Of a DNA stretch of 64,000 nucleotides, positions 52,153 to 61,039 are shown in pieces. How positions within the stretch are numbered: position 1 is the first letter of the stretch; every line of letters starts with the position of its first letter. The notes beneath the pieces are model-generated. The model saw only the letters and a program-made list of their open reading frames with translations. It did no database searches and was not told the origin of the DNA. This DNA comes from an uncultured Opitutaceae bacterium (lineage in GTDB: Bacteria > Verrucomicrobiota > Verrucomicrobiia > Opitutales > Opitutaceae), in the NCBI GenBank assembly GCA_937902925.1, contig CALFNN010000104.1:124001-188000 (forward strand), written 5' to 3'. The translations under genes were made by a program, and so were the position numbers.

Positions 52153-53367
52153 CTAAGCCGACTGGCCAATGGCCCGGAGCAACGCACCGAACCACGGCGT
52201 GCCGACGTCAAACGGCTTTCCTCCCTTGATCCGTGAAAACTCGATCGCACGCAGGACGCCGCCCTGATCCTCATCGTGGCCGATGACGCCGCTCTCGCGC
52301 CGCAGTGCGCACTCCACGGCCAGATCGGTGCAGCTCTTGATCAGCCGCAGGTCATCGGGATTCGCCGCTGCCGCCCGCGCGAAGTAACCGCTCTTTTGCA
52401 CGAGAACTTTTTCGGCACCCAGCATCTTCGCGAACTGGTCGCCGAACCATTTGCCGGGATTGATCGCATCGAGTTTGACGTGGCCGAACGCATCGCGCGG
52501 CACCTCCTGCCCCTTCGCCTGCAGCTCGGCGACGATCGCCGCCACGCCGGCGCCCTCGGAGATGAAGAGGTTCACGTTGTCGAGGCGGTCCATGACGGCC
52601 TTGAGCCGGGCGGCCTCCCTCGCGAGGTCGATCGCCATCTCCGGCACGAACACCGCGTGAACCTCGAGGTTGGCGCGACCGAGGCCGAGGCCGGGGACAA
52701 ATTCCTCGCGGTCCAGAAGCTGGCGGTAATCCCGTGCGGTCGCCGCCGTGAGCCAGCCGCAGTTGCGCCCCATCACCTCGTGGATGATGAGCATGCGCGG
52801 GTTGGCCCGGTGCTCGGCGACGACGTTGCGGAAATAGCGGGCGCCCTGCTCGGCCGCGGTCCACGCGCCGAGCGACTGCCGGATGGGGTAGACGTCGTTG
52901 TCGATCGTCTTGGGCAGGCCGATCACCGTCAGCCCGTAGCCATTCTTTGCGAGGAACGCCGCAAGTTCGGCCGCGGCCGTGTTGGTGTCGTCGCCGCCGA
53001 TGGTGTGGAGAATGTCGACCCGGTCCCGGACGAGCTGGTCGGCGGCCACCTTTTGCGGATCCTGGCCTTCCTTGACGAGACCGCGCTTCATGCAGTCCTT
53101 GACGTTCGTGAGCTTGACGCGGCTGTTGCCGATGGGGCTGCCGCCGTGACGATGAAGAATCGCCGCTGCCGCCCGCTCGGCCGGCCCGATCTTGTAGCTG
53201 TCGCCGAGGAGGAGGCCCTTGTAGCCACTACGGTAGGCGATCAGCTCGATGTCCGGCGCCAGCTCGGTGTAGCGCTCGGTCAGCCCGCCCACGGCGGAAC
53301 TGAGACAGGGGGCGAGGCCACCGGCGGTGAGGAAGGCGACTTTCTTCGGGCGAACGGGCGTGCTCAT
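52153..53367 (-). CDS. pfp: Pyrophosphate-dependent 6-phosphofructokinase
   Basis: This 404-residue cytoplasmic enzyme transfers phosphate to fructose 6-phosphate. The motif TIGGDDTNT (124-129 core) has the Asp typical of pyrophosphate users where ATP-dependent enzymes have GGDGS. PKTIDND (152-158) and [10 protein letters not shown] are also typical of PPi-PFK. An early segment is [17 protein letters not shown]. The ATG at 53367 was used; the longer frame (to 53613) would overlap the divergent aldo/keto reductase gene. Its use of PPi allows a reversible step in glycolysis and gluconeogenesis and is common in Opitutaceae. Confidence 0.92.
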   Translation of the reverse strand: MSTPVRPKKVAFLTAGGLAPCLSSAVGGLTERYTELAPDIELIAYRSGYKGLLLGDSYKIGPAERAAAAILHRHGGSPIGNSRVKLTNVKDCMKRGLVKEGQDPQKVAADQLVRDRVDILHTIGGDDTNTAAAELAAFLAKNGYGLTVIGLPKTIDNDVYPIRQSLGAWTAAEQGARYFRNVVAEHRANPRMLIIHEVMGRNCGWLTAATARDYRQLLDREEFVPGLGLGRANLEVHAVFVPEMAIDLAREAARLKAVMDRLDNVNLFISEGAGVAAIVAELQAKGQEVPRDAFGHVKLDAINPGKWFGDQFAKMLGAEKVLVQKSGYFARAAAANPDDLRLIKSCTDLAVECALRRESGVIGHDEDQGGVLRAIEFSRIKGGKPFDVGTPWFGALLRAIGQSA

Positions 53368-53521
53368 GGTCGTTTGGGGACGAATTGTTTTGAGCCAGTC
53401 GCATGCCGTCCAGCGGGAACGCTGGGCGCGGGTTGGGAAAATATGCGCGGGATTTGCGGGCGCCCGGGCAAAAACGCGAAGGACGGTTGAACTCGCGCCG
53501 CAATCCGTCTCATTCCCTCCC

Positions 53522-54538
53522 ATGACACCGCACCCAAAACCTTCGCTGGCGCGGCGGCGCCTCGGCGCCCAAGGCCCGGAGGTCGCCGCGCTCGGGCTCG
53601 GCTGCATGGGCATGAGCGAGTTCTATGCCCCCGGCCAGATGGATGACCAGGCGTCCATCCGCGTCATCCACCACTACCTCGACGCCGGCGGAAACTTCCT
53701 CGACACGGCCGACATGTATGGCGTCGGCCGCAATGAGGAACTCGTCGGCCGCGCGCTCGCGGGGCGGCGCGACACCGTCGTGCTTGCGACGAAATTCGGC
53801 AACGTCCGCGGGCCGCAGGGTGAGTTTCTCGGCGTGCGCGGCGACCCGACCTACGTCCGCGAGTGCTGCGAAGCCAGCCTGCGCCGGCTCAAGGTCGACA
53901 CCATCGATCTCTACTATCAGCACCGCGTCGACCCCAAGATTCCGATCGAGGACACCGTGGGCGCGATGGCGGAGCTCGTGCGCGCCGGCAAGGTGCGACA
54001 TCTCGGCTTGTCCGAGGCCGCGCCGGCCACGATCCGCCGCGCCGCGAAAGTCCATCCGATCGCCGCGCTGCAGACCGAATACTCGCTCTGGAGCCGCGAG
54101 GTGGAGGCCGAGACCCTGCCGGCGGTGCGCGAGCTCGGCATTGGATTTGTCGCCTACAGTCCGCTCGGCCGCGGCTTTCTCACCGGGCGGTTCAAGACTC
54201 TCGACGACTTGCCCGCCGGCGATTACCGGCGGAACTCGCCGCGTTTTCAGGGTGAAAATTTCCAAAAGAACCTCGATCTGGTGGCGAAAATTACCGAGCT
54301 CGCCCGCCGCCAGGGCTGCACTCCCGGCCAGCTCGCGCTCGCCTGGGTGCTGGCGCGGGGCTCCGACATCGTGCCGATTCCCGGGACGAAACAGACCAGC
54401 TACCTCGCCGAGAATCTCGGCGCGGCGAACGTCGCGCTCACCGTCGCGGATCTGCGCGAAATTGACCTGGTGCTGCCCGCCGGTTCCGCTGCCGGCGATC
54501 GCTATCACGCGCCGGCGATGGCGGCGTTGAACCGCTAG
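53522..54538 (+). CDS. Aldo/keto reductase
   Basis: This 338-residue cytoplasmic NADPH-type oxidoreductase is of the aldo/keto reductase superfamily. The catalytic tetrad is visible: Asp and Tyr in [10 protein letters not shown], Lys in LATKFGN and His in LYYQHRVDP. The cofactor-binding end contains GRGFLTGRF and [15 protein letters not shown]. It belongs to the YajO/potassium-channel-beta-like branch, but the physiological substrate is unknown. The start at 53522 gives a normal N-terminus ([20 protein letters not shown]). It is divergent from the phosphofructokinase gene. Confidence 0.92.
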   Translation: MTPHPKPSLARRRLGAQGPEVAALGLGCMGMSEFYAPGQMDDQASIRVIHHYLDAGGNFLDTADMYGVGRNEELVGRALAGRRDTVVLATKFGNVRGPQGEFLGVRGDPTYVRECCEASLRRLKVDTIDLYYQHRVDPKIPIEDTVGAMAELVRAGKVRHLGLSEAAPATIRRAAKVHPIAALQTEYSLWSREVEAETLPAVRELGIGFVAYSPLGRGFLTGRFKTLDDLPAGDYRRNSPRFQGENFQKNLDLVAKITELARRQGCTPGQLALAWVLARGSDIVPIPGTKQTSYLAENLGAANVALTVADLREIDLVLPAGSAAGDRYHAPAMAALNR

Positions 54539-54671
54539 GGATTCTTTGCGGGAGTCGGCGTTGGTCTGGACTCCCCGCGGCAGGCGGATTTGGATCGGGA
54601 CGCTTCCGCTGCTCAACTCCACCGCATTCCGCGGCACCATTCGTGCGCGTATGCGTCAAGCCCCCTACCCC

Positions 54672-56927
54672 ATGAATCCAGCAACTTATCCTGCGTTCTT
54701 CCTTCGGCTGCGTCCGGGCAACCTGACTCGCGCGTTGCCCGTTTTGATTGCGGCCTCGCTCGGCACTTTCCTCCCGGCTCACGCCGACCCGCTCCACGCC
54801 GACCTCGGCGGTTACACGGGTCGTCCCGGACTCACTGCCGTCGTCGCGCAGGACGTGCTCACGATCACGTGGACCGGCGCGGCGAACACGGAGCTCCGCA
54901 CCCGCTACGTCATCGACCACGGCCAGCCCATCGTGCGCGAGCTCGCGTTGCGGCCGGCGGGCGGCGCGTGGGCGGTGCTCGGCGAAAATCTCACCCCCGA
55001 CTTCACCGTGCAGACGGGAAAACGGCGGATCGACTTCGCGGGGCTCGCCCCGCTGAAACTGCTCGGCGTCGACACCGCCTCGCGCGAGGTCATCGAGAAA
55101 CAGGGCTGGGTTTCGTTCTGGGACGCGCCGTTCGTCCTGCCTGGCGACGGCCGGCGGAACGTCGACATCCCGCGCAAATCCGACGAGATCCAGCGCGCTG
55201 CGGCGACGTATAACACGACGGCCTGCAGCGTGAAAACGGATGGCGCGCGGCTCGAGGTCAGTTTCCCGGGCCTCACCATGGGGATCTTCTCCGGCGGGCT
55301 GCGGTTCACCCACTATCGCGGGACGAACCTGCTGCGGCTCGAAGCCATCGCCACGACCGACAAGAATTTTGTCGCCTACAAATACGATGCCGGCCTCAAG
55401 GGCCTCTCGACCGCCCAATTGCCGCGGGTTCGCTGGATCGACACGGGGGGCAATCCGCAGCAATATCAGTTCGGCGGCGGGAAAAACGACGGACCCGTCA
55501 CCACGCGGGCGAAGAACCGCGTGCTGGTCGCGGAGGGCCCGTCGGGCTCCATCGCGGTCTTTCCGCCGCCGACTGTTTTCTTTGCGGCGCGCGAGGTCGA
55601 TACGAACCTCGGTTACGTCTGGTATCGCAAGGACTCGACCTCCGCCTACGGCATCGGCGTCAAGCAGGCCGATCACGAGGACGACCCGCGCTACCTGCAA
55701 AACTATGCGCTCTACAATGCCCCGCCCGGCACGCTCCAGCGCATGGCCACCTATTTCTACGTGAACCCCGGTGACGGCGCGGCCACCCGCGCGGCGGCGA
55801 TGGGTTTCACCCGCGGCGACCACTACCTGCCGATCCCGGGCTACAAGACCTTCGTGAACCATTTTCACCTGCAGTTCACGGACCGGCTCCGCGAGTCCGG
55901 CTCGCTCGACACCGGCACGCCCGACCTCGCCGCGATGAAGGCCCTCGGGATCAATATCGTCGGCCTGAGCGATTTTCACGCGGACAAGTTGCGGCTGACG
56001 GATTCCGGCGCCGGGCGGTTCACGGACCAGAAGGACTATTTCGAGGGCACGCGCCGCGCATCCGATGTCGACTTCCTCGTCGTGCCCTGGGAGGAACCGA
56101 ACCCCTACTTCGGCGGGCATGTGAACCTCATCAACCCGCGGCCGTTCTTCTGGTCGAAGACGCGCCGCGCCGGGCAGCCGCTGGTCGAGCAGGACGAAAA
56201 ATTCGGCAAGGTCTACCACGCGGGCAGCGCGGAGGACATGCAGCAGATCCTCGATACCGAGAATGCGTATTGGTATACCGCCCATCCGCGGACCAAGAGT
56301 TCGGCCGGTTATCCCGACGCCTACTGGAACAAGGCGTTCGCGAAGAGCGACCGCTACCTCGGCATCGCGTTCAAGCCCGGCATGGGCATGGACCTCTCGG
56401 AGGACCGGCTGGCCGACACGCGGGCGTTCGGTTCGCTCGACGAGATGAACAATCTTTTCGCCGGCACCGGGCTGCGCCCGAAGGTGCTGATCGGCGACGT
56501 CGACACCTACCAGAAATGGCCGCACGACGACCTGTTCCCCGGCTTCACGGTCAACTACATCAAGCTGGATCACGTGCCCGGCCCGGACGACGACTGGAGT
56601 TCGATCCTGAAAACGCTGCGCGCCGGGGATTTCTTTGTGACGACCGGCGAGATCCTCATCCGCAACTACGCGGTCCAGGGCACCGGCAACCACCGCACGA
56701 TCGTCGCGGACGTCGACTGGACGTTCCCGCCGGAATTCGTCGAGGTCGTCTGGGGCGACGGCGAGAAGATCGACCGGCAGATCATTCGCTCGACCGATTT
56801 CGGCGCGATGGGCACGCAGCACTTTGCGATTCCATTCGATGCGACCGGCAAGAAATGGGTGCGATTCGCGGCTTGGGACTCCGCCGTCAACGGCGCCTTC
56901 GTGCAACCGGTGTGGCTGACCAATTGA
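54672..56927 (+). CDS. Secreted protein with PHP-like metal-binding motifs, unknown function
   Basis: This 751-residue exported protein has signal LTRALPVLIAASLGTFLPAHA (residues about 19-39). The N-terminal 400 residues are beta-rich with segments such as VVAQDVLTITWTGAANTEL and TYFYVNPGDGAATRAAAMGFT. The C-terminal 300 residues contain NIVGLSDFHADKLRL and YTAHPRTKSSAGYPDAYW, patterns like those of PHP-type metallo-phosphoesterases, plus DVDFLVVPWEEPNPYFGGHVN. I cannot assign the enzyme to a family with certainty. The ATG at 54672 was chosen for the signal peptide; the frame is open upstream to 54546. Confidence 0.72.
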   Translation: MNPATYPAFFLRLRPGNLTRALPVLIAASLGTFLPAHADPLHADLGGYTGRPGLTAVVAQDVLTITWTGAANTELRTRYVIDHGQPIVRELALRPAGGAWAVLGENLTPDFTVQTGKRRIDFAGLAPLKLLGVDTASREVIEKQGWVSFWDAPFVLPGDGRRNVDIPRKSDEIQRAAATYNTTACSVKTDGARLEVSFPGLTMGIFSGGLRFTHYRGTNLLRLEAIATTDKNFVAYKYDAGLKGLSTAQLPRVRWIDTGGNPQQYQFGGGKNDGPVTTRAKNRVLVAEGPSGSIAVFPPPTVFFAAREVDTNLGYVWYRKDSTSAYGIGVKQADHEDDPRYLQNYALYNAPPGTLQRMATYFYVNPGDGAATRAAAMGFTRGDHYLPIPGYKTFVNHFHLQFTDRLRESGSLDTGTPDLAAMKALGINIVGLSDFHADKLRLTDSGAGRFTDQKDYFEGTRRASDVDFLVVPWEEPNPYFGGHVNLINPRPFFWSKTRRAGQPLVEQDEKFGKVYHAGSAEDMQQILDTENAYWYTAHPRTKSSAGYPDAYWNKAFAKSDRYLGIAFKPGMGMDLSEDRLADTRAFGSLDEMNNLFAGTGLRPKVLIGDVDTYQKWPHDDLFPGFTVNYIKLDHVPGPDDDWSSILKTLRAGDFFVTTGEILIRNYAVQGTGNHRTIVADVDWTFPPEFVEVVWGDGEKIDRQIIRSTDFGAMGTQHFAIPFDATGKKWVRFAAWDSAVNGAFVQPVWLTN

Positions 56928-56940
56928 CCGCGCGTCCGCT

Positions 56941-56974
56941 CTGACGGCGGATACAAACCGGTCTCCGCCGTCAG
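56941..56974. terminator. Hairpin overlapping the stop of the small membrane protein
   Basis: CTGACGGCGGA (56941-56951) pairs with TCCGCCGTCAG (56964-56974) over 11 bases with a 12-base loop, between convergent genes. The right arm overlaps the stop codon of the minus-strand gene (56971-56973). No T-run is present on either strand. Confidence 0.5.
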
Positions 56975-57183
56975 GAGGTGCCGCCGCGATCGCCGAGGAT
57001 CCGCGCGGGCAGGAACAGGAGCGTCTTCACCAACGCCAGCAGTGCGTTCATCACGGCGCCCACGATGCGGAAAGGGATCGAGAGCAGCCACAGGAACGGC
57101 CACGCGATCAAAACCAACAGCGCCAGCGGCCAGCACAACACGAGCAGGATGGCCCAGAGCAACAAGGTGAGCAGGACTTTCAT
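56971..57183 (-). CDS. Small membrane protein, unknown function
   Basis: This 70-residue, very hydrophobic protein has two long hydrophobic stretches, LLTLLLWAILLVLCWPLALL and FRIVGAVMNALLALVKTLLF, and a short basic/polar end (ARILGDRGGTS). An AAGGA sequence lies about ten bases upstream of the ATG at 57183. Its last codons form part of a hairpin with the convergent gene. The protein might insert in the membrane as a regulatory peptide, but no function can be given. Confidence 0.7.
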   Translation of the reverse strand: MKVLLTLLLWAILLVLCWPLALLVLIAWPFLWLLSIPFRIVGAVMNALLALVKTLLFLPARILGDRGGTS

Positions 57184-57472
57184 GTTAGTGTTCCTTTTCC
57201 GCTTCGCGCGAAGCTATCCGGAAAACCCGGCCGCGCGAGGGAAGTTACGTAAAATTTCTTAGCGCATGATTTGTCCTCGCGAGAAGCCGGCTTGGCGGCG
57301 GTCCGGCCATGCGCTCCGCCGCGAGGCAAGCGACGCGCGGCCTTTCGATCCGCCGCCGCTCGTGCCGTCGGGATAAGAGGGCTTCACCTTCGTATTTACC
57401 GCGGCTGGTATCCTCCGATCCGGATCGCATCTCGCTTACCAACGACCGGCATTTCGCTTTAGTCGTTCGGTC

Positions 57473-58018
57473 GTGAGAGACTGCCTCCGACCCCAAGACC
57501 TCCCCGAGGATCTGCAGCACTGGTTCCTGATGGATGCCCACCTCCGCCTGCTGGCGGAACGCTACGACCGGAGCATTCACGAACTCGAGGAGCAGCAGGA
57601 ATACCTGCGCGTCACCCGGCCGCCGTTTTTTCAAATGCAGAAGCGCCAGCTCTCCATCACCGAGGAGCACCGGCTCGAGGCGGAGGAACTCACGGCGCAA
57701 AAGGACGCCCACCGCGTCGCGGACGCCCGGCAGCAGGTCGAACACGTCATCGTCGTGAAACTTTCCCGGCTCATCCTCGCGTTCGACCCCGAGAGCGCGA
57801 TGCTCTCGGGCGAAATTCTGGAGAACGCCCGGAAGTTCGCCCGCGCCAACTGGCTTGACGAGGAGCAAAACGACCATGCCTTCCCCTATATCCTCGAGGA
57901 ACTGGCAAAAATATCGGCGCCGCCGCCGGAAGCTCCCGCCATCGCCGGCCTCTACGGTCAGGACGAACACCCGAAGGCCATCCCCGCCACCGATCCATGG
58001 GCGAACGCCGCCGGCTGA
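57473..58018 (+). CDS. Helical cytoplasmic protein, unknown function
   Basis: This protein of about 181 residues is rich in Glu, Leu, Gln and Arg, with no signal or membrane segment. Much of it looks helical or coiled coil (HLRLLAERYDRSIHELEEQQ and AEELTAQKDAHRVADARQQ). A C-terminal Pro/Ala-rich tail follows (ISAPPPEAPAIAGLYG). No domain was recognised. The GTG at 57473 is the first start; it lies in the right arm of an inverted repeat (ACGACCG 57442-57448 with CGGTCGT 57468-57474), which could fold over the initiation site. An ATG at 57530 would give 162 residues. The upstream gap 57184-57472 holds this repeat and no other clear feature. Confidence 0.65.
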   Translation: MRDCLRPQDLPEDLQHWFLMDAHLRLLAERYDRSIHELEEQQEYLRVTRPPFFQMQKRQLSITEEHRLEAEELTAQKDAHRVADARQQVEHVIVVKLSRLILAFDPESAMLSGEILENARKFARANWLDEEQNDHAFPYILEELAKISAPPPEAPAIAGLYGQDEHPKAIPATDPWANAAG

Positions 58019-58168
58019 AGTAATTCGCCCGGCGTGGTCGGCGGACAAAGCATGGCCGGTGGCCGGGTTCCGGGATGACTTGGATTGAAAGCGCCTGACC
58101 ATTCCGACTTCCTGCCGGTAACCCCCGGCGCCGCCGAGGCGCCATCCGCCGTTGGTCCCCTCACCTCC

Positions 58169-59503
58169 ATGATCTCCCCAAAATTCGTCCTCCTCCTCGT
58201 CGCTTTCTCCGCCGCCTCGCCCGCTTGGGCGCAACCCGCAGCTACCCCGCCGGCGAAAAATCCGCCGAAGTCATGGATCGATCCCGACACCGGCCATCGC
58301 GTTATCCGCGTCACGGACGAACCGGGCTCCGCCAGCCTCTACTTCAACGTCAACGGCTTCACGCCCGACGGGAAAGAGATGATCTACACCACCGCCGACA
58401 CGATCTCGGTGATCGAACTCGCCACGCTGACGACGCGGCCGGTCGTCCAGGAGCGCGTCCGGCTCGTCGAGGTCGGGCGGAAAACGCCGACGATCTATTA
58501 CCTCAAGAACGGCGCCGCCGCCGGCTCCTCCACCCTTTACGGGACGAACATCGATACCGGCGAGACGCGCAAGATCGCCGACCTGCCGCCTCGCGGGGGC
58601 ATCTCCGCCATCAATGCCGACGAGACGCTGGGCGCCGGCGCGCGCATCGTGAGCGAACAACAATCCGCCTATGGGCCGACCGGCCGCGCCGGAGCCCGCG
58701 GCACCAACGCGGGCAGTGCTCTCGAAACCCCGTCCAACAAATACACCATGATGGCCGCGCGCCTCGCCCAGCGGCTGCCGATGGAACTCTACACCGTCGA
58801 CCTCCGCACCGGTGTGACGAAGGTCATCCTGCAAAGCACGGACTGGCTCAACCACCTCCAGTTCTCACCCGCCGACCCGACGCGGCTGCTCTACTGTCAC
58901 GAGGGTCCGTGGGAAGTCGTGGACCGGATCTGGACGATCCGCACCGACGGCAGCGAGAACACGCTCGTGCACCGCCGCACGATGGGCATGGAGGCCACGG
59001 GCCACGAGTTCTGGAGCCATGACGGCCGGACGATCTACTACGACCTGCACCGGCCTTGGGGCACGGTCATCGACCTCGCCAGCTACAACGTCGGGACCGG
59101 CGAGCGCACCTGGTTCAACCTGCCGCTGAGCGAATGGTCGATCCATTACAACGCGACGCGGGACAACACGCTCTTCTGCGGCGACGGCTCCGACAATCCG
59201 CCCGCGTGGTGGGCCTCGGCGGTGAACAAATGGATTTTTCTTTTCCGGCCGGAGCGGATCAACGACGCCACCGCCGACGAACGCATTTACGGCCCCGGCG
59301 CCCGCGCCCTGACGCCACCGGAAAAGGACCTCGTCCACCCGGGCGTCCTCCACGCGGAGCGGCTCGTCAACCTGGCGAAGCACGATTACCGCCTCGAACC
59401 CAACCCGATCTTCAGCCCGGACAACAAGCTGATTTTCTTCCGTTCGAACATGCTCGGCCCCACCTACGTCTTCGCCGTGGAGGTCGCGAAAGCCGCGCCC
59501 TGA
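58169..59503 (+). CDS. ogl: Oligogalacturonate lyase (PL22), exported
   Basis: This 444-residue seven-bladed propeller enzyme would cleave unsaturated oligogalacturonides by beta-elimination to unsaturated monomers. The signature start WIDPDTGHRVIRVTDEPG and SASLYFNVNGFTPDGKEM are characteristic of PL22, as are GHEFWSHDGRTIYYD (metal-site His region) and the closing NPIFSPDNKLIFFRSNM. A signal peptide is present (KFVLLLVAFSAASPAWAQ), so it acts outside the cytoplasm, unlike the cytoplasmic Erwinia enzyme. The ATG at 58169 is chosen over an upstream in-frame ATG (58085). It is the only polysaccharide-lyase-type gene of pectin breakdown seen here. Confidence 0.93.
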   Translation: MISPKFVLLLVAFSAASPAWAQPAATPPAKNPPKSWIDPDTGHRVIRVTDEPGSASLYFNVNGFTPDGKEMIYTTADTISVIELATLTTRPVVQERVRLVEVGRKTPTIYYLKNGAAAGSSTLYGTNIDTGETRKIADLPPRGGISAINADETLGAGARIVSEQQSAYGPTGRAGARGTNAGSALETPSNKYTMMAARLAQRLPMELYTVDLRTGVTKVILQSTDWLNHLQFSPADPTRLLYCHEGPWEVVDRIWTIRTDGSENTLVHRRTMGMEATGHEFWSHDGRTIYYDLHRPWGTVIDLASYNVGTGERTWFNLPLSEWSIHYNATRDNTLFCGDGSDNPPAWWASAVNKWIFLFRPERINDATADERIYGPGARALTPPEKDLVHPGVLHAERLVNLAKHDYRLEPNPIFSPDNKLIFFRSNMLGPTYVFAVEVAKAAP

Positions 59504-59622
59504 ACGCGCGCGCCGGACGTGACGCAAGTGGGGCTTCATCGGCCGCCTCGCGGCAGTTCGCCCTCCGTTGCTTGCGTGGTTAAGAGCGCCGATGCGTTCT
59601 GCGCTCCTATTTTTTCTAACCG

Positions 59623-60849
59623 TCAATTATCCGCACGGGGTGCGATGCTGACCGTGGTCACGAGGCCCCATGAAACGGGTGGTGGCCGGCCGCCAGTCGC
59701 TGGTGGCGCGTTCCACAGGCATTCGCGCGCAGTCAATCTTTGCTCCGTGACATCGTAGGCCACCACTTGGAACGCCAGTTTGGTTTCATCCTTGCCCGAT
59801 AGTTTTCCCTTCATCGGCGAATCGGAGCGGAAGACGTGCAACGCCAGATCCCCGTCGGGGCCGCGCCACGTGTAGAACTCGGTCCAGTTGCTGTGCCCGT
59901 GGAAATACCCGACGATGTTGCGGTGCGCCTTGAGGAAAACCGCCAGCGCCCGCTGCTCGATGGTGGTTTCACCCGCCGGCTTTTTCCCGTCATCGGCGAT
60001 GGCACCGTCAGCATAAATATCGCCGACGAGGTTTTCGAATTTGTCCGTTCCGTTGATATCATGGGCGCCGCGGGGATTGGTCAGGTGCCGGGCTTCGATC
60101 GCGGGCGGATCGTGACAGAAGAGAAACACCGGCGTGGTGGCGGACACCTGCTGCAAGTCGCGTTCGAGCCATGCGCGGGCGGCACGGTCCGGCCAGATCG
60201 TGAGGAAAACGCAATGGGCCCCGCCAAAGTCCCGCGCGTAGTTTATCTTGTCGGCCGCATACGAGTAAGTCGCCGGAGTGCGCGGCACGACCGGGTTCAG
60301 CATCCGGTTGTAGAGCTGGGTCAGCGCGGTGGCGTCACGCTCCGGCACGAGGCGGGTCGGCGCGCCGATGGCGTTGGAGATATCGTGATTCCCCGGGACC
60401 AAAAGCAGCGGCGTGGGCCGGCCGCCGGCGTCGCGAAGGTTGAGTCCGTCGATGAAGCACGTTTCGAACTGCCCCCACGAAGTCGCGGCGCTCTGGATGT
60501 GGATCGGGTAAAGTTCCTGACGGTTCGTGAGGTCGCCCGTGATCGCCACGAAATCGACCGGCCCGATCATGCGACCGGCGCGAACGCCACCATCGGCGGG
60601 GAACGCAACGGCTGGCAGCGCATTGATGCCCTGCACCATCGCCGCGTTGACGACCCGTGCGTCGACATAGCTTGCCCCGCGGAATGTGCTCCGCGAAATG
60701 CCGAAGTGCACGTCCGATGTGAAGACAAACGTGACGGATTCGGCCCGGGCTCCGCCCGCGCGAAACAGCGCCACAGCCAGCACCGCGACGGCCAGCGAAA
60801 TCGTTTTGAGCCGAAGCCCGGGACGGTGTCGGATTGGCGTCGAAGGCAT
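59623..60849 (-). CDS. Exported calcineurin-like metallophosphoesterase
   Basis: This 408-residue secreted protein has signal LKTISLAVAVLAVALFRAGGARA. The metallophosphoesterase motifs are in order: FTSDVHFG (D-x-H), DFVAITGDLTNR (G-D), LLVPGNHDIS (GNHD), FLFCHDPPA and GYFHGHSNW (GH-x-N/H). The domain is complete, so phosphoesterase activity is plausible with an unknown substrate. The ATG at 60849 is the nearest start to the signal; ATG 60873 is also in frame. The convergent interval to the PL22 gene (59504-59622) is short and holds nothing clear. Confidence 0.88.
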   Translation of the reverse strand: MPSTPIRHRPGLRLKTISLAVAVLAVALFRAGGARAESVTFVFTSDVHFGISRSTFRGASYVDARVVNAAMVQGINALPAVAFPADGGVRAGRMIGPVDFVAITGDLTNRQELYPIHIQSAATSWGQFETCFIDGLNLRDAGGRPTPLLLVPGNHDISNAIGAPTRLVPERDATALTQLYNRMLNPVVPRTPATYSYAADKINYARDFGGAHCVFLTIWPDRAARAWLERDLQQVSATTPVFLFCHDPPAIEARHLTNPRGAHDINGTDKFENLVGDIYADGAIADDGKKPAGETTIEQRALAVFLKAHRNIVGYFHGHSNWTEFYTWRGPDGDLALHVFRSDSPMKGKLSGKDETKLAFQVVAYDVTEQRLTARECLWNAPPATGGRPPPVSWGLVTTVSIAPRADN

Positions 60850-61039
60850 TCGAGCCGGGATGCTCGGCCGCACAATCGCCGAGACGAGCGAATTTCATGT
60901 GACAAATGCGCGACGAACCGACCTGTCGGACATTGAACCGCCATGCGTCGTCCATCTTCACCGATCAATGCGGGGCGGCCTCGCCTTGGCCTCCCCGGCT
61001 CGTCCTCCCGGGAGTCAGCCAACCCGCGCCGGGCACCGC

